From Flavobacterium celericrescens (GTDB taxonomy: Bacteria; Bacteroidota; Bacteroidia; Flavobacteriales; Flavobacteriaceae), in NCBI RefSeq assembly GCF_011392075.1, contig NZ_JAAJBV010000004.1:1-64000 (forward strand): a DNA stretch of 64,000 nucleotides, given 5' to 3'. The position numbers were made by a program, and so were the translations under genes. Below, one piece after another: positions 51,110 to 59,463 of the stretch (the stretch's first letter is position 1; each line of letters opens with the position of its first letter). Under the pieces are notes generated by a model. The model was not told the DNA's origin. It was given only the letters and a program-made list of their open reading frames with translations, and did no database searches.

Positions 51110-52342
51110 ATGAATCAAATATATAATTTAATTGTAATTCTAGCTTCACAATTGCTAAAAATTATTACGCTTTTTAGTCCTAAAATGAAACTTTTTGTTG
51201 AAGGACGAAAGGCTGTCTTTCAAACCTTGGAAAATAAAATTCAAGCGACTGATAGAACAATTTGGTTTCACGCTGCGTCTTTGGGAGAGTATGAACAGGG
51301 TTTGCCTGTAATTGAAGCTATCAAGCAACAGTATCCAAATCATAAAATTGTAGTTACTTTTTTTTCACCTTCAGGCTATGAGGTGCGAAAAAACAATAAC
51401 CTTGCAGATGTTACTGTTTATTTGCCTTTGGATACAATTTCGAATGCAAAGCAATTTTTAAGAATAGTTCATCCAGAAATGGCTTTTTTTATTAAGTATG
51501 AATATTGGCCAAACTATTTAAATGAACTTAAGAAAAAACAAATAAAAACATATCTGATTTCAGGAATTTTACGAGAAAACCAAGCTTTTTTTAAATGGTA
51601 TGGCGGATTTTATAGAAATGCACTTAAAACATTTGATTACTTTTTTGTGCAGAATGAAAGTTCGAAAACACTATTGCAAAGCATTGGATTTAACAATGTG
51701 AAAGTTTCTGGAGATACTCGTTTTGATAGAGTAGTTTCTATTTTAGAGCGCGATAATTCACTGGATTTTATAGCACAATTTAAAGCTGATAAAACTACAA
51801 TTGTAATTGGAAGTTCTTGGCCTAAGGATGAAGAATTGTTAATTGATTATATCAATAATAGTGCTGAAAATGTAAAATTTATTATAGCACCACACAATAT
51901 TAAATTAGAGCAAATACAAGAGCTAAAAAAAGCAATTACAAAAAAAACGATCTTGTTTTCTGAAAAAGATACTGTTGATGTATCAAATTATTCTGTTTTT
52001 GTCATTGATACAATTGGAATTTTAACCAAAATATATTCTTATGCTGATATTGCCTACGTAGGTGGAGGTTTTGGAAATCCTGGTGTGCACAATATTTTAG
52101 AACCTGCAACTTTTGGAGTTCCTGTTGTCATTGGACCAAATTATGCTCATTTTGCTGAAGCTACGGCCTTGGTTAACATGGAAGGTTGTATTTCGATTCA
52201 AAATCAAACCCAGCTTAATGAAGTTTTTGATTTGTTACTCCAAAACGAAGACGAACGACTTGAAAAAGGGCATATTTGTAGCACTTTTGTACAAATGAAT
52301 AAAGGAGCCACACAAGCGATAATGGGTTATATTTTAGCGTAG
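51110..52342 (+). CDS. waaA: 3-deoxy-D-manno-octulosonic acid (Kdo) transferase
   Basis: 410 residues. It adds Kdo to lipid A precursor at the inner membrane. An N-terminal hydrophobic anchor (about 5-22) precedes the GT-B fold; the catalytic Glu is E60 in HAASLGEYEQG. The C-terminal donor-binding part has YVGGGFGNPGVHNILEPATFGVPVVIGPNYAHFAEA. Ends with 16 nt overlapping the convergent SRPBCC gene. Its presence means the organism makes Kdo-containing lipopolysaccharide. Confidence 0.94.
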   Translation: MNQIYNLIVILASQLLKIITLFSPKMKLFVEGRKAVFQTLENKIQATDRTIWFHAASLGEYEQGLPVIEAIKQQYPNHKIVVTFFSPSGYEVRKNNNLADVTVYLPLDTISNAKQFLRIVHPEMAFFIKYEYWPNYLNELKKKQIKTYLISGILRENQAFFKWYGGFYRNALKTFDYFFVQNESSKTLLQSIGFNNVKVSGDTRFDRVVSILERDNSLDFIAQFKADKTTIVIGSSWPKDEELLIDYINNSAENVKFIIAPHNIKLEQIQELKKAITKKTILFSEKDTVDVSNYSVFVIDTIGILTKIYSYADIAYVGGGFGNPGVHNILEPATFGVPVVIGPNYAHFAEATALVNMEGCISIQNQTQLNEVFDLLLQNEDERLEKGHICSTFVQMNKGATQAIMGYILA

Positions 52343-52794
52343 CTATCTTTTTCGGTTATCTGTTTTATTATTTTATTTCTATTTTGAATAAATTTAGTTA
52401 AATGATTTTTTAACAATAATCTATTGAAGATTTTACCAAAAAATCCAAATGGCGTTTTATATTCTAAAATATCTGTCATTATAGTTTGGTTTTCTTTTTG
52501 GGTAAAAAAATGTTGATGTTTGAAGCTTTTAAAATGTCCTTTTAATTGTTCGTCAACGAAATAGTTTGGAAAATCCATTTTTGTAATAATGCTTTGATGT
52601 TTGAGATAAATACCAAAGTGTTTTCCTTTCCAAGTTACAGTTTCTCCTTTGTTGATTAGTCCTGAAGTTCTTCCTTCAATTGCTTTTTCATTTGTTTTAC
52701 TTGCTGAATATTGATGAACATCGATATTTCTGCAATTGTTGAAAACAATTTCAATTGGTGCGTTAATTGTTGTTGAGATTTTTATTTGTGTCAT
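52327..52794 (-). CDS. SRPBCC (START/Bet v1-like) family protein
   Basis: 155 residues. The N-terminal strand-helix ISTTINAPIEIVFNNCRNIDVHQ is the classic start of the SRPBCC fold, followed by TWKGKHFGIYLKHQSIITKMDFPNYFVDEQLKGHFKSFKHQHFF and the C-terminal long helix. The fold holds hydrophobic ligands; no catalytic residues can be assigned. It is the last gene of a five-gene operon. The start overlaps the end of the preceding membrane-protein gene by 32 nt in another frame, which implies coupled translation. Confidence 0.85.
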   Translation of the reverse strand: MTQIKISTTINAPIEIVFNNCRNIDVHQYSASKTNEKAIEGRTSGLINKGETVTWKGKHFGIYLKHQSIITKMDFPNYFVDEQLKGHFKSFKHQHFFTQKENQTIMTDILEYKTPFGFFGKIFNRLLLKNHLTKFIQNRNKIIKQITEKDSYAKI

Positions 52795-53161
52795 TATTTT
52801 CTATTTTATAAATCAATCCAAAAAATATTGATGTTATTGAATAAGATAGAGCGATGTTTTCTTCTCTATTGTTGAAAGCGATAGAGAATGATATAATAAT
52901 TCCAATTGTACATATACTCAGTAATATGGGTTTTATGTAAAGAGGTTTTGTATTTTTTTTATCCAATTTGTAATATATTATTCCAAGTATTATATAAGTT
53001 GGTAGCGAAAAAAATAATCCAAATATTACTGTAATTGGATAGACAGAAGTTAGATTGAACAAAGTACGGGTATCGGTATAATAGTAATTTATTATATCTG
53101 AAATTATTGGCGCAACAAGTAATGTTGAAAACCAGTGTTTGATAAGATATGACCAATTCAT
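52763..53161 (-). CDS. Membrane protein of unknown family (132 aa)
   Basis: 132 residues with four hydrophobic segments (about 8-25, 38-62, 75-95, 100-120) and a short N/K-rich tail. No family recognised. It starts 4 nt after the preceding gene and overlaps the SRPBCC start by 32 nt. Being in the middle of a tight operon with a DUF2071 gene is the only clue to function. Confidence 0.7.
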   Translation of the reverse strand: MNWSYLIKHWFSTLLVAPIISDIINYYYTDTRTLFNLTSVYPITVIFGLFFSLPTYIILGIIYYKLDKKNTKPLYIKPILLSICTIGIIISFSIAFNNREENIALSYSITSIFFGLIYKIENNDTNKNLNNN

Positions 53162-53165
53162 AATT

Positions 53166-53606
53166 TTATAATTTATAATGATTTATCAAATTATTAATAA
53201 AAAGAATAGTATTCACCACTGCAAAAAGCACAAATAGCGTATTCATAAAATAGCTTCCAACTTTGAATAGTTTTCTTTTTGGAATATCATACATTGGATA
53301 ATAAGCAATTTGTGTGGCTACTTTTCCAACCCAATAGGCAGCTATTAATCCAGTTAATGCCACAGCCAAAGCAGATTGCTCTTTTAATTCATTAGTAAAT
53401 ACAATTGCAATTAATCCGAAAGAGAAATTTAAACCTTGTATATATCTTCCGTAAGTTTTTGCAATTTCTTGATTTAATGGTTTTAGTTGTTTCACATCGT
53501 TATACCAATCAAAAACTTGATGGCGAATGTAAGGGTAAATTAAAGCTGTAAATATTTGACCAATTCCACTTAGAATTATTAGACAATTTGGGATATTATA
53601 GTTCAT
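53166..53606 (-). CDS. Membrane protein of unknown family (146 aa)
   Basis: 146 residues, four hydrophobic helices (about 5-27, 52-72, 78-95, 115-137) and conserved-looking polar stretches YPYIRHQVFDWYNDVKQL and YYPMYDIPKRKLFKVG. It overlaps the DUF2071 gene stop-start by 4 nt (ATGA), so translation is coupled. No family recognised with confidence. Confidence 0.72.
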   Translation of the reverse strand: MNYNIPNCLIILSGIGQIFTALIYPYIRHQVFDWYNDVKQLKPLNQEIAKTYGRYIQGLNFSFGLIAIVFTNELKEQSALAVALTGLIAAYWVGKVATQIAYYPMYDIPKRKLFKVGSYFMNTLFVLFAVVNTILFINNLINHYKL

Positions 53607-54319
53607 GATTTTATTCGTTTTTTATTTTCAACACTTATTTCAGAGCCAACTGCAAGCATGACTGAAATTGGTTTTTGATTGTTTAGAAATTCAAACCTTT
53701 TACCATAAGTTTTGTGGAAATCAACATCTAAATAATGATTGGTTACTTCGTATTGCTGCCATCTTGGATGTTTAACTTCATATTCAAACGTCTTTTCTTG
53801 GTTTACTTTCGTGTAGCCAAAACAATGCTCGGTTATAAATTCAGCCTCAGAGTTCGCTTCAATTTCTATCGGATTTTTTTCAGTTTCTACTAAAATGGTG
53901 TTCCACTTGTTTTCAATTTTCCATTGATAAACATAATCTACTTTTTCTAGTTTGTTTTCTGTAATTGAGTGGTTCATTTGTAATGTTTGATAATGTTCCT
54001 TGTAGATTGTATTTGCTACAATTGTTAGCGCTGGTTTTGGAACAATTTCTTTAATAAAAACTACTCCGCGTTTCCATTTACCATTTTCAAAGCGTTTTAC
54101 ATAAAATCGCAAATTGACTTCTTCAAAATTGATGTGAAACGGAATTTTTAATCCTAATAATTTTACATTTTCAAACATAAATCCGACTAAACTTATGTAA
54201 CATTTTCCATTCCAAATATCTATCTCTGTTCCTTTTGGGATATATTGTTCTAAGATTTTAGCATCAATTTCATAATTGAATAATGCTAAGTTTTTCCATT
54301 GTGCGGTTAGGAAACTCAT
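53603..54319 (-). CDS. DUF2071 (YqjF-like) family protein
   Basis: 238 residues. The N-terminus FLTAQWKNLALFNYEIDAKILEQYIPKGTEIDIWNGKCYISLVGFMF and the RFYVKR ... KRGVVFIKEIVPKPALTIVANTIYKEHY segment match the DUF2071/YqjF family, which has an acetoacetate-decarboxylase-like fold; the active-site Lys of that enzyme is not assured. Function unknown. Four-nt overlaps on both sides tie it to the neighbours in the operon. Confidence 0.85.
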   Translation of the reverse strand: MSFLTAQWKNLALFNYEIDAKILEQYIPKGTEIDIWNGKCYISLVGFMFENVKLLGLKIPFHINFEEVNLRFYVKRFENGKWKRGVVFIKEIVPKPALTIVANTIYKEHYQTLQMNHSITENKLEKVDYVYQWKIENKWNTILVETEKNPIEIEANSEAEFITEHCFGYTKVNQEKTFEYEVKHPRWQQYEVTNHYLDVDFHKTYGKRFEFLNNQKPISVMLAVGSEISVENKKRIKS

Positions 54320-54657
54320 GCTTTTATAATATTAAATTTAGAATTTGAGAAACTACAATAATTTATATATAAATTATAAATTGCTATGAGAAGACACATA
54401 TAGAAGAAATCACCTATAAAAAACTTAAAAAACAGGGTTACAATAAACCAATAAAGTATGTAGAAAATAAGCAAGAGTCTGTTATATGCAATAGCATAAA
54501 AAGTTAATATAAATGATATAAATACTTGAAAAAATCCAAGAATCAATAAGAATCCAACGCTACTATCTAAATTGTAGCCAATAATATTTTCAATGAAAAC
54601 AATAATAAAAGCTACAATTGTAAGGATTAAATTTAGGTAATAAGAAAGCTGTCTCAT
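54316..54657 (-). CDS. Membrane protein of unknown family (113 aa), first gene of operon
   Basis: 113 residues with four hydrophobic helices (about 6-25, 31-55, 57-75, 80-98). No family recognised. It is the first gene of the 52327-54657 operon: a perfect inverted repeat that also occurs before the regulator gene lies 16-43 nt upstream of its ATG. Overlaps the next gene by 4 nt. Confidence 0.72.
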   Translation of the reverse strand: MRQLSYYLNLILTIVAFIIVFIENIIGYNLDSSVGFLLILGFFQVFISFILTFYAIAYNRLLLIFYILYWFIVTLFFKFFIGDFFYMCLLIAIYNLYINYCSFSNSKFNIIKA

Positions 54658-54672
54658 AAGTATCCATTATTT

Positions 54673-54700
54673 TAAACTTTCAGAAAAAAATGAAAGTTTA
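54673..54700. promoter_or_regulatory. Putative operator of the DUF2071 operon
   Basis: A perfect 10-bp inverted repeat (54673-54682 with 54691-54700, core AAACTTTCA-N8-TGAAAGTTT). The spacer is GAAAAAAA. The same geometry and right arm occur at 55245-55270. It sits between the regulator stop and the first operon gene. No T-run follows on the reverse strand in terminator position. Confidence 0.65.
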
Positions 54701-54712
54701 GGTTAAATTTTT

Positions 54713-55219
54713 TTATTTCTTCATGAATTTTACTAACAATTGTGCCAACCAATTGTCTTTGTATTCTGTGATTTTATCTAATACATTGTCGGCTTGTAAG
54801 ACGAAATCGTATAATTTTGTAGTTTGATTTACGAAATGTTTTTCCGCTGCTGTGTTATCTGATTGAATAGAAGAAACTTCTTTTAAGATTTTCAAAGCGG
54901 GTTTAATTTCGCGTTTGCTACGTTCTCTCGAAATTTTTACAGCTAATTCGTCTAAATCTTTTTCGGCAGTGAAAAATTCACGTCTTTCGCCTGCTTTGTA
55001 TTCTTTGTACACGATGCCCCAATCCATCAAAGCTCTTAAATTCATAGAAGCATTACCGCGCGAAATTTGTAATTCTTCCATAATGTCTTCCATAGAAACG
55101 GGTTCGTGCGAAACCATCAACAACGCATGAATCTGTGCCATGGTTTTGTTAATGCCCCATTGAGAACCTAAGGCTCCCCATGTTTGAACGAATTTATTTT
55201 TTGCTTCTTTGAATTCCAT
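54713..55219 (-). CDS. GbsR/MarR-type transcriptional regulator
   Basis: 168 residues from ATG 55219. A winged helix-turn-helix covers about 20-85: AQIHALLMVSHEPVSMEDIMEELQISRGNASMNLRALMDWGIVYKEYKAGERREFFTAEKD. The C-terminal half is helical and likely makes the dimer. The sequence pattern matches the GbsR group (related to MarR and to choline/osmolyte regulators). It has a consensus promoter with an inverted repeat over its -33 region, so autoregulation is likely. The five-gene operon downstream carries the same inverted repeat. Confidence 0.88.
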   Translation of the reverse strand: MEFKEAKNKFVQTWGALGSQWGINKTMAQIHALLMVSHEPVSMEDIMEELQISRGNASMNLRALMDWGIVYKEYKAGERREFFTAEKDLDELAVKISRERSKREIKPALKILKEVSSIQSDNTAAEKHFVNQTTKLYDFVLQADNVLDKITEYKDNWLAQLLVKFMKK

Positions 55220-55223
55220 GAGA

Positions 55224-55254
55224 CAAATGTACAACAAAGTTTTTAAAGTTTCAA
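55224..55254 (-). promoter_or_regulatory. Promoter of the GbsR/MarR-type gene (near-leaderless)
   Basis: Reverse strand: TTG (55252-55254), 20-nt spacer, TACATTTG (55224-55231). The -7 element ends 5 nt before the ATG. The TTG is inside the inverted repeat 55245-55270. Confidence 0.75.
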
Positions 55255-55270
55255 AAAAAAATGAAAGTTT
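55245..55270. promoter_or_regulatory. Putative autoregulatory operator
   Basis: Arms AAAGTTTCA (55245-55253) and TGAAAGTTT (55262-55270) around eight A residues. An outer perfect 8-bp repeat (ACAACAAA 55231-55238, TTTGTTGT 55268-55275) frames it. It covers the -33 element, so a bound protein would block RNA polymerase. Confidence 0.65.
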
Positions 55271-55330
55271 GTTGTAAAAAGAAACCGAAGTGATTTGTTT
55301 CGGTTTCTAAATATCTAAAATTCCAATAAT

Positions 55331-57355
55331 CTAAATCAACCCAGCTCTCTTCAACAAAGCCTCTACTTTCGGTTCTTGACCTCTGAATTTTTTATACAAT
55401 TCCATTGGTAATTCGGTGCCACCTTTTGAAAGTACGTTGTCTTTGAATTTGGTTGCGACTTCTTTATTGAAAATTCCTTTTTCTTGGAAATAGGCAAACG
55501 CATCAGCATCTAAAACTTCTGCCCATTTGTAGCTATAATATCCCGAAGAATAACCACCTTGAAAAATATGTGAAAACGAAGTACTCATGCAATTTTCTTC
55601 CACATCTGGATATAAAGATGCAATTTCCATAGCTTGTTTTTCAAAAACTTTTACATCGGCAATAGTTTGCGATTTCCCGTGATACGTCATATCTAAAATT
55701 CCGAAACTTAATTGTCTTAAAGTCGCCATTCCTTCTAAGAAACTCGCGCTTTCTTTGATTTTTTCTACATATTGTTGCGGAATAATTTCACCTGTTTCGT
55801 AATGTTTTGCAAACAATGCCAACGCTTCAGGTTCGTAACACCAGTTTTCCATTACCTGACTTGGTAATTCCACAAAATCCCAATACACCGAAGTTCCGGA
55901 TAAACTAGGATAAGTCGTATTGGCTAACATGCCGTGTAATGCGTGCCCAAATTCGTGAAACAATGTCGTTACTTCATTAAAAGTTAATAATGATGGTTTC
56001 GTTTCGGTTGGTGGTGTGAAATTACAAACAATAGAAACATGAGGGCGTTCGTTGATTCCGTCCTTAATATATTGTGGTTTGTAGGATGTCATCCAAGCTC
56101 CGTTTCGTTTTCCTTTTCTTGGAAAGAAATCGGAGTAGAAGATAGCCACTAATTTGCCTTCGAAATCTAACACTTCAAAAGTTTGCACATCTTCGTGATA
56201 TTTGTCAATATCAAAAACTTCTTTGAACGTGATTCCGAATAACTTTTCAGCAATGGTGAAAGCACCGTTTAAGACGTTTTCTAATTTGAAATACGGTTTC
56301 AACAACTCATCATCCAAACTGAATAATTTTTGTTTTAATTTTTCCGAATAATATGCGCCATCCCATTTTTCTAATTGATCAATTCCGTCTAATGCTGCCG
56401 CGAAAGCGGTTAATTCAGCAAATTCTTTATGAGCTGCTGGTTTTGCTTTTTCCAGTAAATCATTCAAAAACGATTGTACTTTTTCTGGATTTTGCGCCAT
56501 TCGTTCTTCCAAAACAAAATGCGAATGCGATTGATAACCCAATAAATTAGCACGTTTATGACGTAATTCGACAATGCGTTTTACGTTTTCTTTATTATCG
56601 AATTCATTATCTTGAAACGATTTTTTTCCAGCAGCAATAGCAATTTCTTTTCGCAATTCACGATTTTCGATATACGTTACAAAAGGTAAATAACTTGGAA
56701 AATCTAAAGTAAAAATCCAACCTTCTAAATTTTTCGATTTGGCCAAACTCGACGCCATTTCTTTTGTGCCATCAGGAAGACCTTTTAAATCGGCTTCGTT
56801 GATGATATGTAATTGATAGTTATTGGTTTCTGCCAAAACATTTTCTCCGAAAGTCAATTTTAATTTTGCTAATTCGGTATCAATTTCGCGTAATTTTAAT
56901 TTATCTTCTTCCGAAAGTAATGCTCCATTTCTAGAAAAACCTTTGAATTTTTTATCTAATAAAGTAGCTTGCTCTGTAGTTAATTCCAAAATATCTTTTT
57001 GATCATAAACGGCTTTAACTCTTTTGAATAACTCTTCGTTTAAGGCAATATCATTGCTAAATTCGGTCAACAAAGGAGAAACTTCCTGTGCGATTTTTTG
57101 CATTTCATCACAAGTTTCAGCCGAATTCAAATTGAAGAAAATAGACGATAAACGATCCAATTGTTCACCTGAATAATCTAAAGCTTCGATGGTGTTTTGA
57201 AAAGTAGGTGCTTCAATATTGTTTGTGATATTGCTAATTTCATTTCTAGCTAATGCAATTGTTTTTTCAAAAGCAACTTTATAGTCTGAAAGTTTTATCT
57301 TACAAAAAGGAGCAGTATTGTGATTTGTTGTAAATTTTTTTAAAAAAAGTTCCAT
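55331..57355 (-). CDS. M3 family metallopeptidase (peptidyl-dipeptidase Dcp-like)
   Basis: 674 residues, full family length. The zinc site HEFGH is in TLFHEFGHALHGML (about 464-468), with the third ligand Glu about 28 residues later in the VELPSQVMENW region. No signal peptide, so probably cytoplasmic. The Dcp/oligopeptidase A group cuts short peptides, Dcp removing C-terminal dipeptides. The pattern SYKPQYIKDGINERPHVSIVCNFTPP supports the Dcp side. The first residues MELFLKKFTTNHNTAPF fit a bacterial M3 start. Confidence 0.92.
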   Translation of the reverse strand: MELFLKKFTTNHNTAPFCKIKLSDYKVAFEKTIALARNEISNITNNIEAPTFQNTIEALDYSGEQLDRLSSIFFNLNSAETCDEMQKIAQEVSPLLTEFSNDIALNEELFKRVKAVYDQKDILELTTEQATLLDKKFKGFSRNGALLSEEDKLKLREIDTELAKLKLTFGENVLAETNNYQLHIINEADLKGLPDGTKEMASSLAKSKNLEGWIFTLDFPSYLPFVTYIENRELRKEIAIAAGKKSFQDNEFDNKENVKRIVELRHKRANLLGYQSHSHFVLEERMAQNPEKVQSFLNDLLEKAKPAAHKEFAELTAFAAALDGIDQLEKWDGAYYSEKLKQKLFSLDDELLKPYFKLENVLNGAFTIAEKLFGITFKEVFDIDKYHEDVQTFEVLDFEGKLVAIFYSDFFPRKGKRNGAWMTSYKPQYIKDGINERPHVSIVCNFTPPTETKPSLLTFNEVTTLFHEFGHALHGMLANTTYPSLSGTSVYWDFVELPSQVMENWCYEPEALALFAKHYETGEIIPQQYVEKIKESASFLEGMATLRQLSFGILDMTYHGKSQTIADVKVFEKQAMEIASLYPDVEENCMSTSFSHIFQGGYSSGYYSYKWAEVLDADAFAYFQEKGIFNKEVATKFKDNVLSKGGTELPMELYKKFRGQEPKVEALLKRAGLI

Positions 57356-57514
57356 AAAAATTTGTTTTTATCGATAAAGTGTATAATTTTGTCGACGAAA
57401 TGAAGATGAAAATCCCTTTTTCCCCCGAATTAAGAGAGAGTAGAATTTTTTTATAGTTGTCACTTAATTGTGAGTAGAAATCCCGAATTAGTAATAATAC
57501 GGGATTTTCTTTTT

Positions 57515-57997
57515 TTATTTCAATCCTTCAGAAGCTTTAATTACAGCTTGTTTCAATCCTTCTTTGTAAGCGATGATTTTATCTAACACACATTTATCAG
57601 AACTTCCGATAATTTGTGCCGCTAAGATTCCCGCATTTTTCGCTCCGTTTAAAGCAACAGTTGCTACAGGAACGCCACCCGGCATTTGTAAAATTGATAA
57701 AACCGAATCCCATCCATCAATAGAATTACTAGATTTCACTGGAACTCCAATTACAGGAAGTGGCGACATAGATGCAACCATGCCAGGTAAATGCGCCGCA
57801 CCACCAGCTCCAGCAATAATTACTGAAATGCCTCTTTCGTGTGCATTTTTACTGAAATCAAATAATTTTTCAGGTGTTCGATGTGCCGAAACAATATCTA
57901 CTTCGGTTTCGATGTCAAATCCTTTTAATATGTCGATGGCTTCTTGCATTACTGGCATATCCGAGATGCTTCCCATTATTATGGCTACTTTACTCAT
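57515..57997 (-). CDS. purE: N5-carboxyaminoimidazole ribonucleotide mutase
   Basis: 160 residues, class I PurE. Motifs: MGSISDMPVMQEA (phosphate and active-site Ser/Asp), SAHRTPE (catalytic His), GAGGAAHLPGM, and GVPVKSS. It moves the carboxylate in purine synthesis step 6B. The partner purK is upstream on the same strand with a small membrane-protein gene between them, and both gaps are short (11 and 1 nt), so all three are one operon. Confidence 0.96.
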   Translation of the reverse strand: MSKVAIIMGSISDMPVMQEAIDILKGFDIETEVDIVSAHRTPEKLFDFSKNAHERGISVIIAGAGGAAHLPGMVASMSPLPVIGVPVKSSNSIDGWDSVLSILQMPGGVPVATVALNGAKNAGILAAQIIGSSDKCVLDKIIAYKEGLKQAVIKASEGLK

Positions 57998-58008
57998 TTT
58001 TGTTTTTA

Positions 58009-58215
58009 TTATTTAAAAAATAAATATTTGATTAGATAGATTATCAATGCGATTAAAAAAATATAAAGAATAGTTAAAATAAAAATTGAAAAAAACGCTT
58101 TGATTCTTTCTCCTAAGTATTCGTTTTTATCATGAAGGATTATCCAATTCTTTTTTAAAAGATTTGTAGAATCTGTCACTTTAAAGAAATTAATAATTGC
58201 ATCTAAAATATCCAT
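58009..58215 (-). CDS. Small single- or two-helix membrane protein (68 aa)
   Basis: 68 residues: a polar N-terminus (MDILDAIINFFKVTDSTNLLKKNWIILHDKNEYLGER) and a strongly hydrophobic C-terminus (about 38-64, FFSIFILTILYIFLIALIIYLIKYLFF). No family recognised. It is placed between purK and purE with gaps of 1 and 11 nt, which implies a real, translated gene in the purine operon. The link with purines is not evident. Confidence 0.68.
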   Translation of the reverse strand: MDILDAIINFFKVTDSTNLLKKNWIILHDKNEYLGERIKAFFSIFILTILYIFLIALIIYLIKYLFFK

Positions 58216-58216
58216 A

Positions 58217-59368
58217 TTATGAAATTACCCTAATACTATTCTTCACTTCTTCAGCAATTCTTCTTGCTTCCGTCATGTCTTCATTTACAATTGTAACGTG
58301 TCCCATTTTTCGGAAAGGTCTTGTTTCTCTTTTTCCGTAAATGTGTGGCGTTACTCCGTCGATTGCCATGATTTTTTCTATGTTTTCGTAAACTACTTGT
58401 CCAGAATACCCTTCTTCACCTACCAAATTTACCATAATTCCGGCAACTTTGCTATCGGTGTTTCCTAAAGGTAAGTTTAAAATCGCACGTAAATGGTTTT
58501 CAAATTGCGAAGTATAACTCGCTTCAATAGAATAATGTCCAGAGTTGTGTGGGCGAGGAGCAACTTCGTTTACCAAAATTTCATCGTCCGAAGTTTGGAA
58601 CATTTCTACCGCTAATAATCCAACATGATTGAATGCTTCTGAAACTTTTAAAGCAACTTTGGTAGCTTTTTGTGCTACTTTTTCATCAATACGAGCCGGA
58701 CAAATTACATATTCCACTTGATTCGCTTCAGGATGGAATTCCATTTCTACTACGGGATACGTTTTTACTTCCCCAGAAACAGAACGCGCTACAATTACCG
58801 CTAATTCATTCTTGAATGGAATCATTTCTTCAGCAATACATTCTACATCAGGAAGTTTTACCAAATCTAATGCAGAGCGACAAATTTTAACGCCATTTCC
58901 GTCGTAACCAAATTGCGCACATTTCCAAACGAATGGAAATTCTAATTCATCTTTTGCTAAAGCGTTTCTTAAATCGTTTAAATCTACAAATCGTTGGTGT
59001 GGCGAAGTGGGAATATCGTTTAAAACGTAATAATCTTTTTGTTTTCCTTTGTTTTGAATCAAACGTAAGGTTTTTGGCGAAGGGTAAATTGGTAATCCTT
59101 CTGCTTCCAATTTATCTAAAGCATCCAAATTTACATTTTCAATTTCGATAGTTAACAAATTGACCATTTTACCAAATTGGTAAACCGTATCAAAATCCAT
59201 TAAACTGCCTTTGTAAAATCCGTTGCAACTGTATCGTGCTGGAGCTTCTTCGCTTGGTTCTAAAACTAAAGTTTGAATATCGAATTTTCGAGTTTCAGTC
59301 AAGAGCATTTTTCCTAATTGACCGCCGCCTAAAATTCCTAATTTAAAATCAGAAGAAAAATAATTCAT
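58217..59368 (-). CDS. purK: N5-carboxyaminoimidazole ribonucleotide synthase
   Basis: 383 residues from ATG 59368, where the family N-terminus begins (FKLGILGGGQLGKML); an upstream in-frame start at 59503 lies in the preceding gene's end and is rejected. ATP-grasp features: VWKCAQFGYDGNGVKI, AEEMIPFKNELAVIVAR, and the metal/substrate region EVAPRPHNSGHYSIEAS. It uses ATP and bicarbonate to carboxylate AIR. First gene of the purK - small membrane protein - purE operon. Confidence 0.95.
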   Translation of the reverse strand: MNYFSSDFKLGILGGGQLGKMLLTETRKFDIQTLVLEPSEEAPARYSCNGFYKGSLMDFDTVYQFGKMVNLLTIEIENVNLDALDKLEAEGLPIYPSPKTLRLIQNKGKQKDYYVLNDIPTSPHQRFVDLNDLRNALAKDELEFPFVWKCAQFGYDGNGVKICRSALDLVKLPDVECIAEEMIPFKNELAVIVARSVSGEVKTYPVVEMEFHPEANQVEYVICPARIDEKVAQKATKVALKVSEAFNHVGLLAVEMFQTSDDEILVNEVAPRPHNSGHYSIEASYTSQFENHLRAILNLPLGNTDSKVAGIMVNLVGEEGYSGQVVYENIEKIMAIDGVTPHIYGKRETRPFRKMGHVTIVNEDMTEARRIAEEVKNSIRVIS

Positions 59369-59463
59369 TTCGTCGTAGTTATTGTTTTTATTTGTCTCAT
59401 GCAGTCGCTTCGCTCGAGTCATTTTGTTGTGTTGTTTGTGTCGCAAAGATAAGCATTTGGAAA

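Noticed and set aside
57486..57520. Terminator hairpin after purE (ATCCCG ... CGGGAT)
   Set aside because: The T-run lies on the wrong side for the reverse-strand purE transcript; no forward gene ends there, so its role is unclear.
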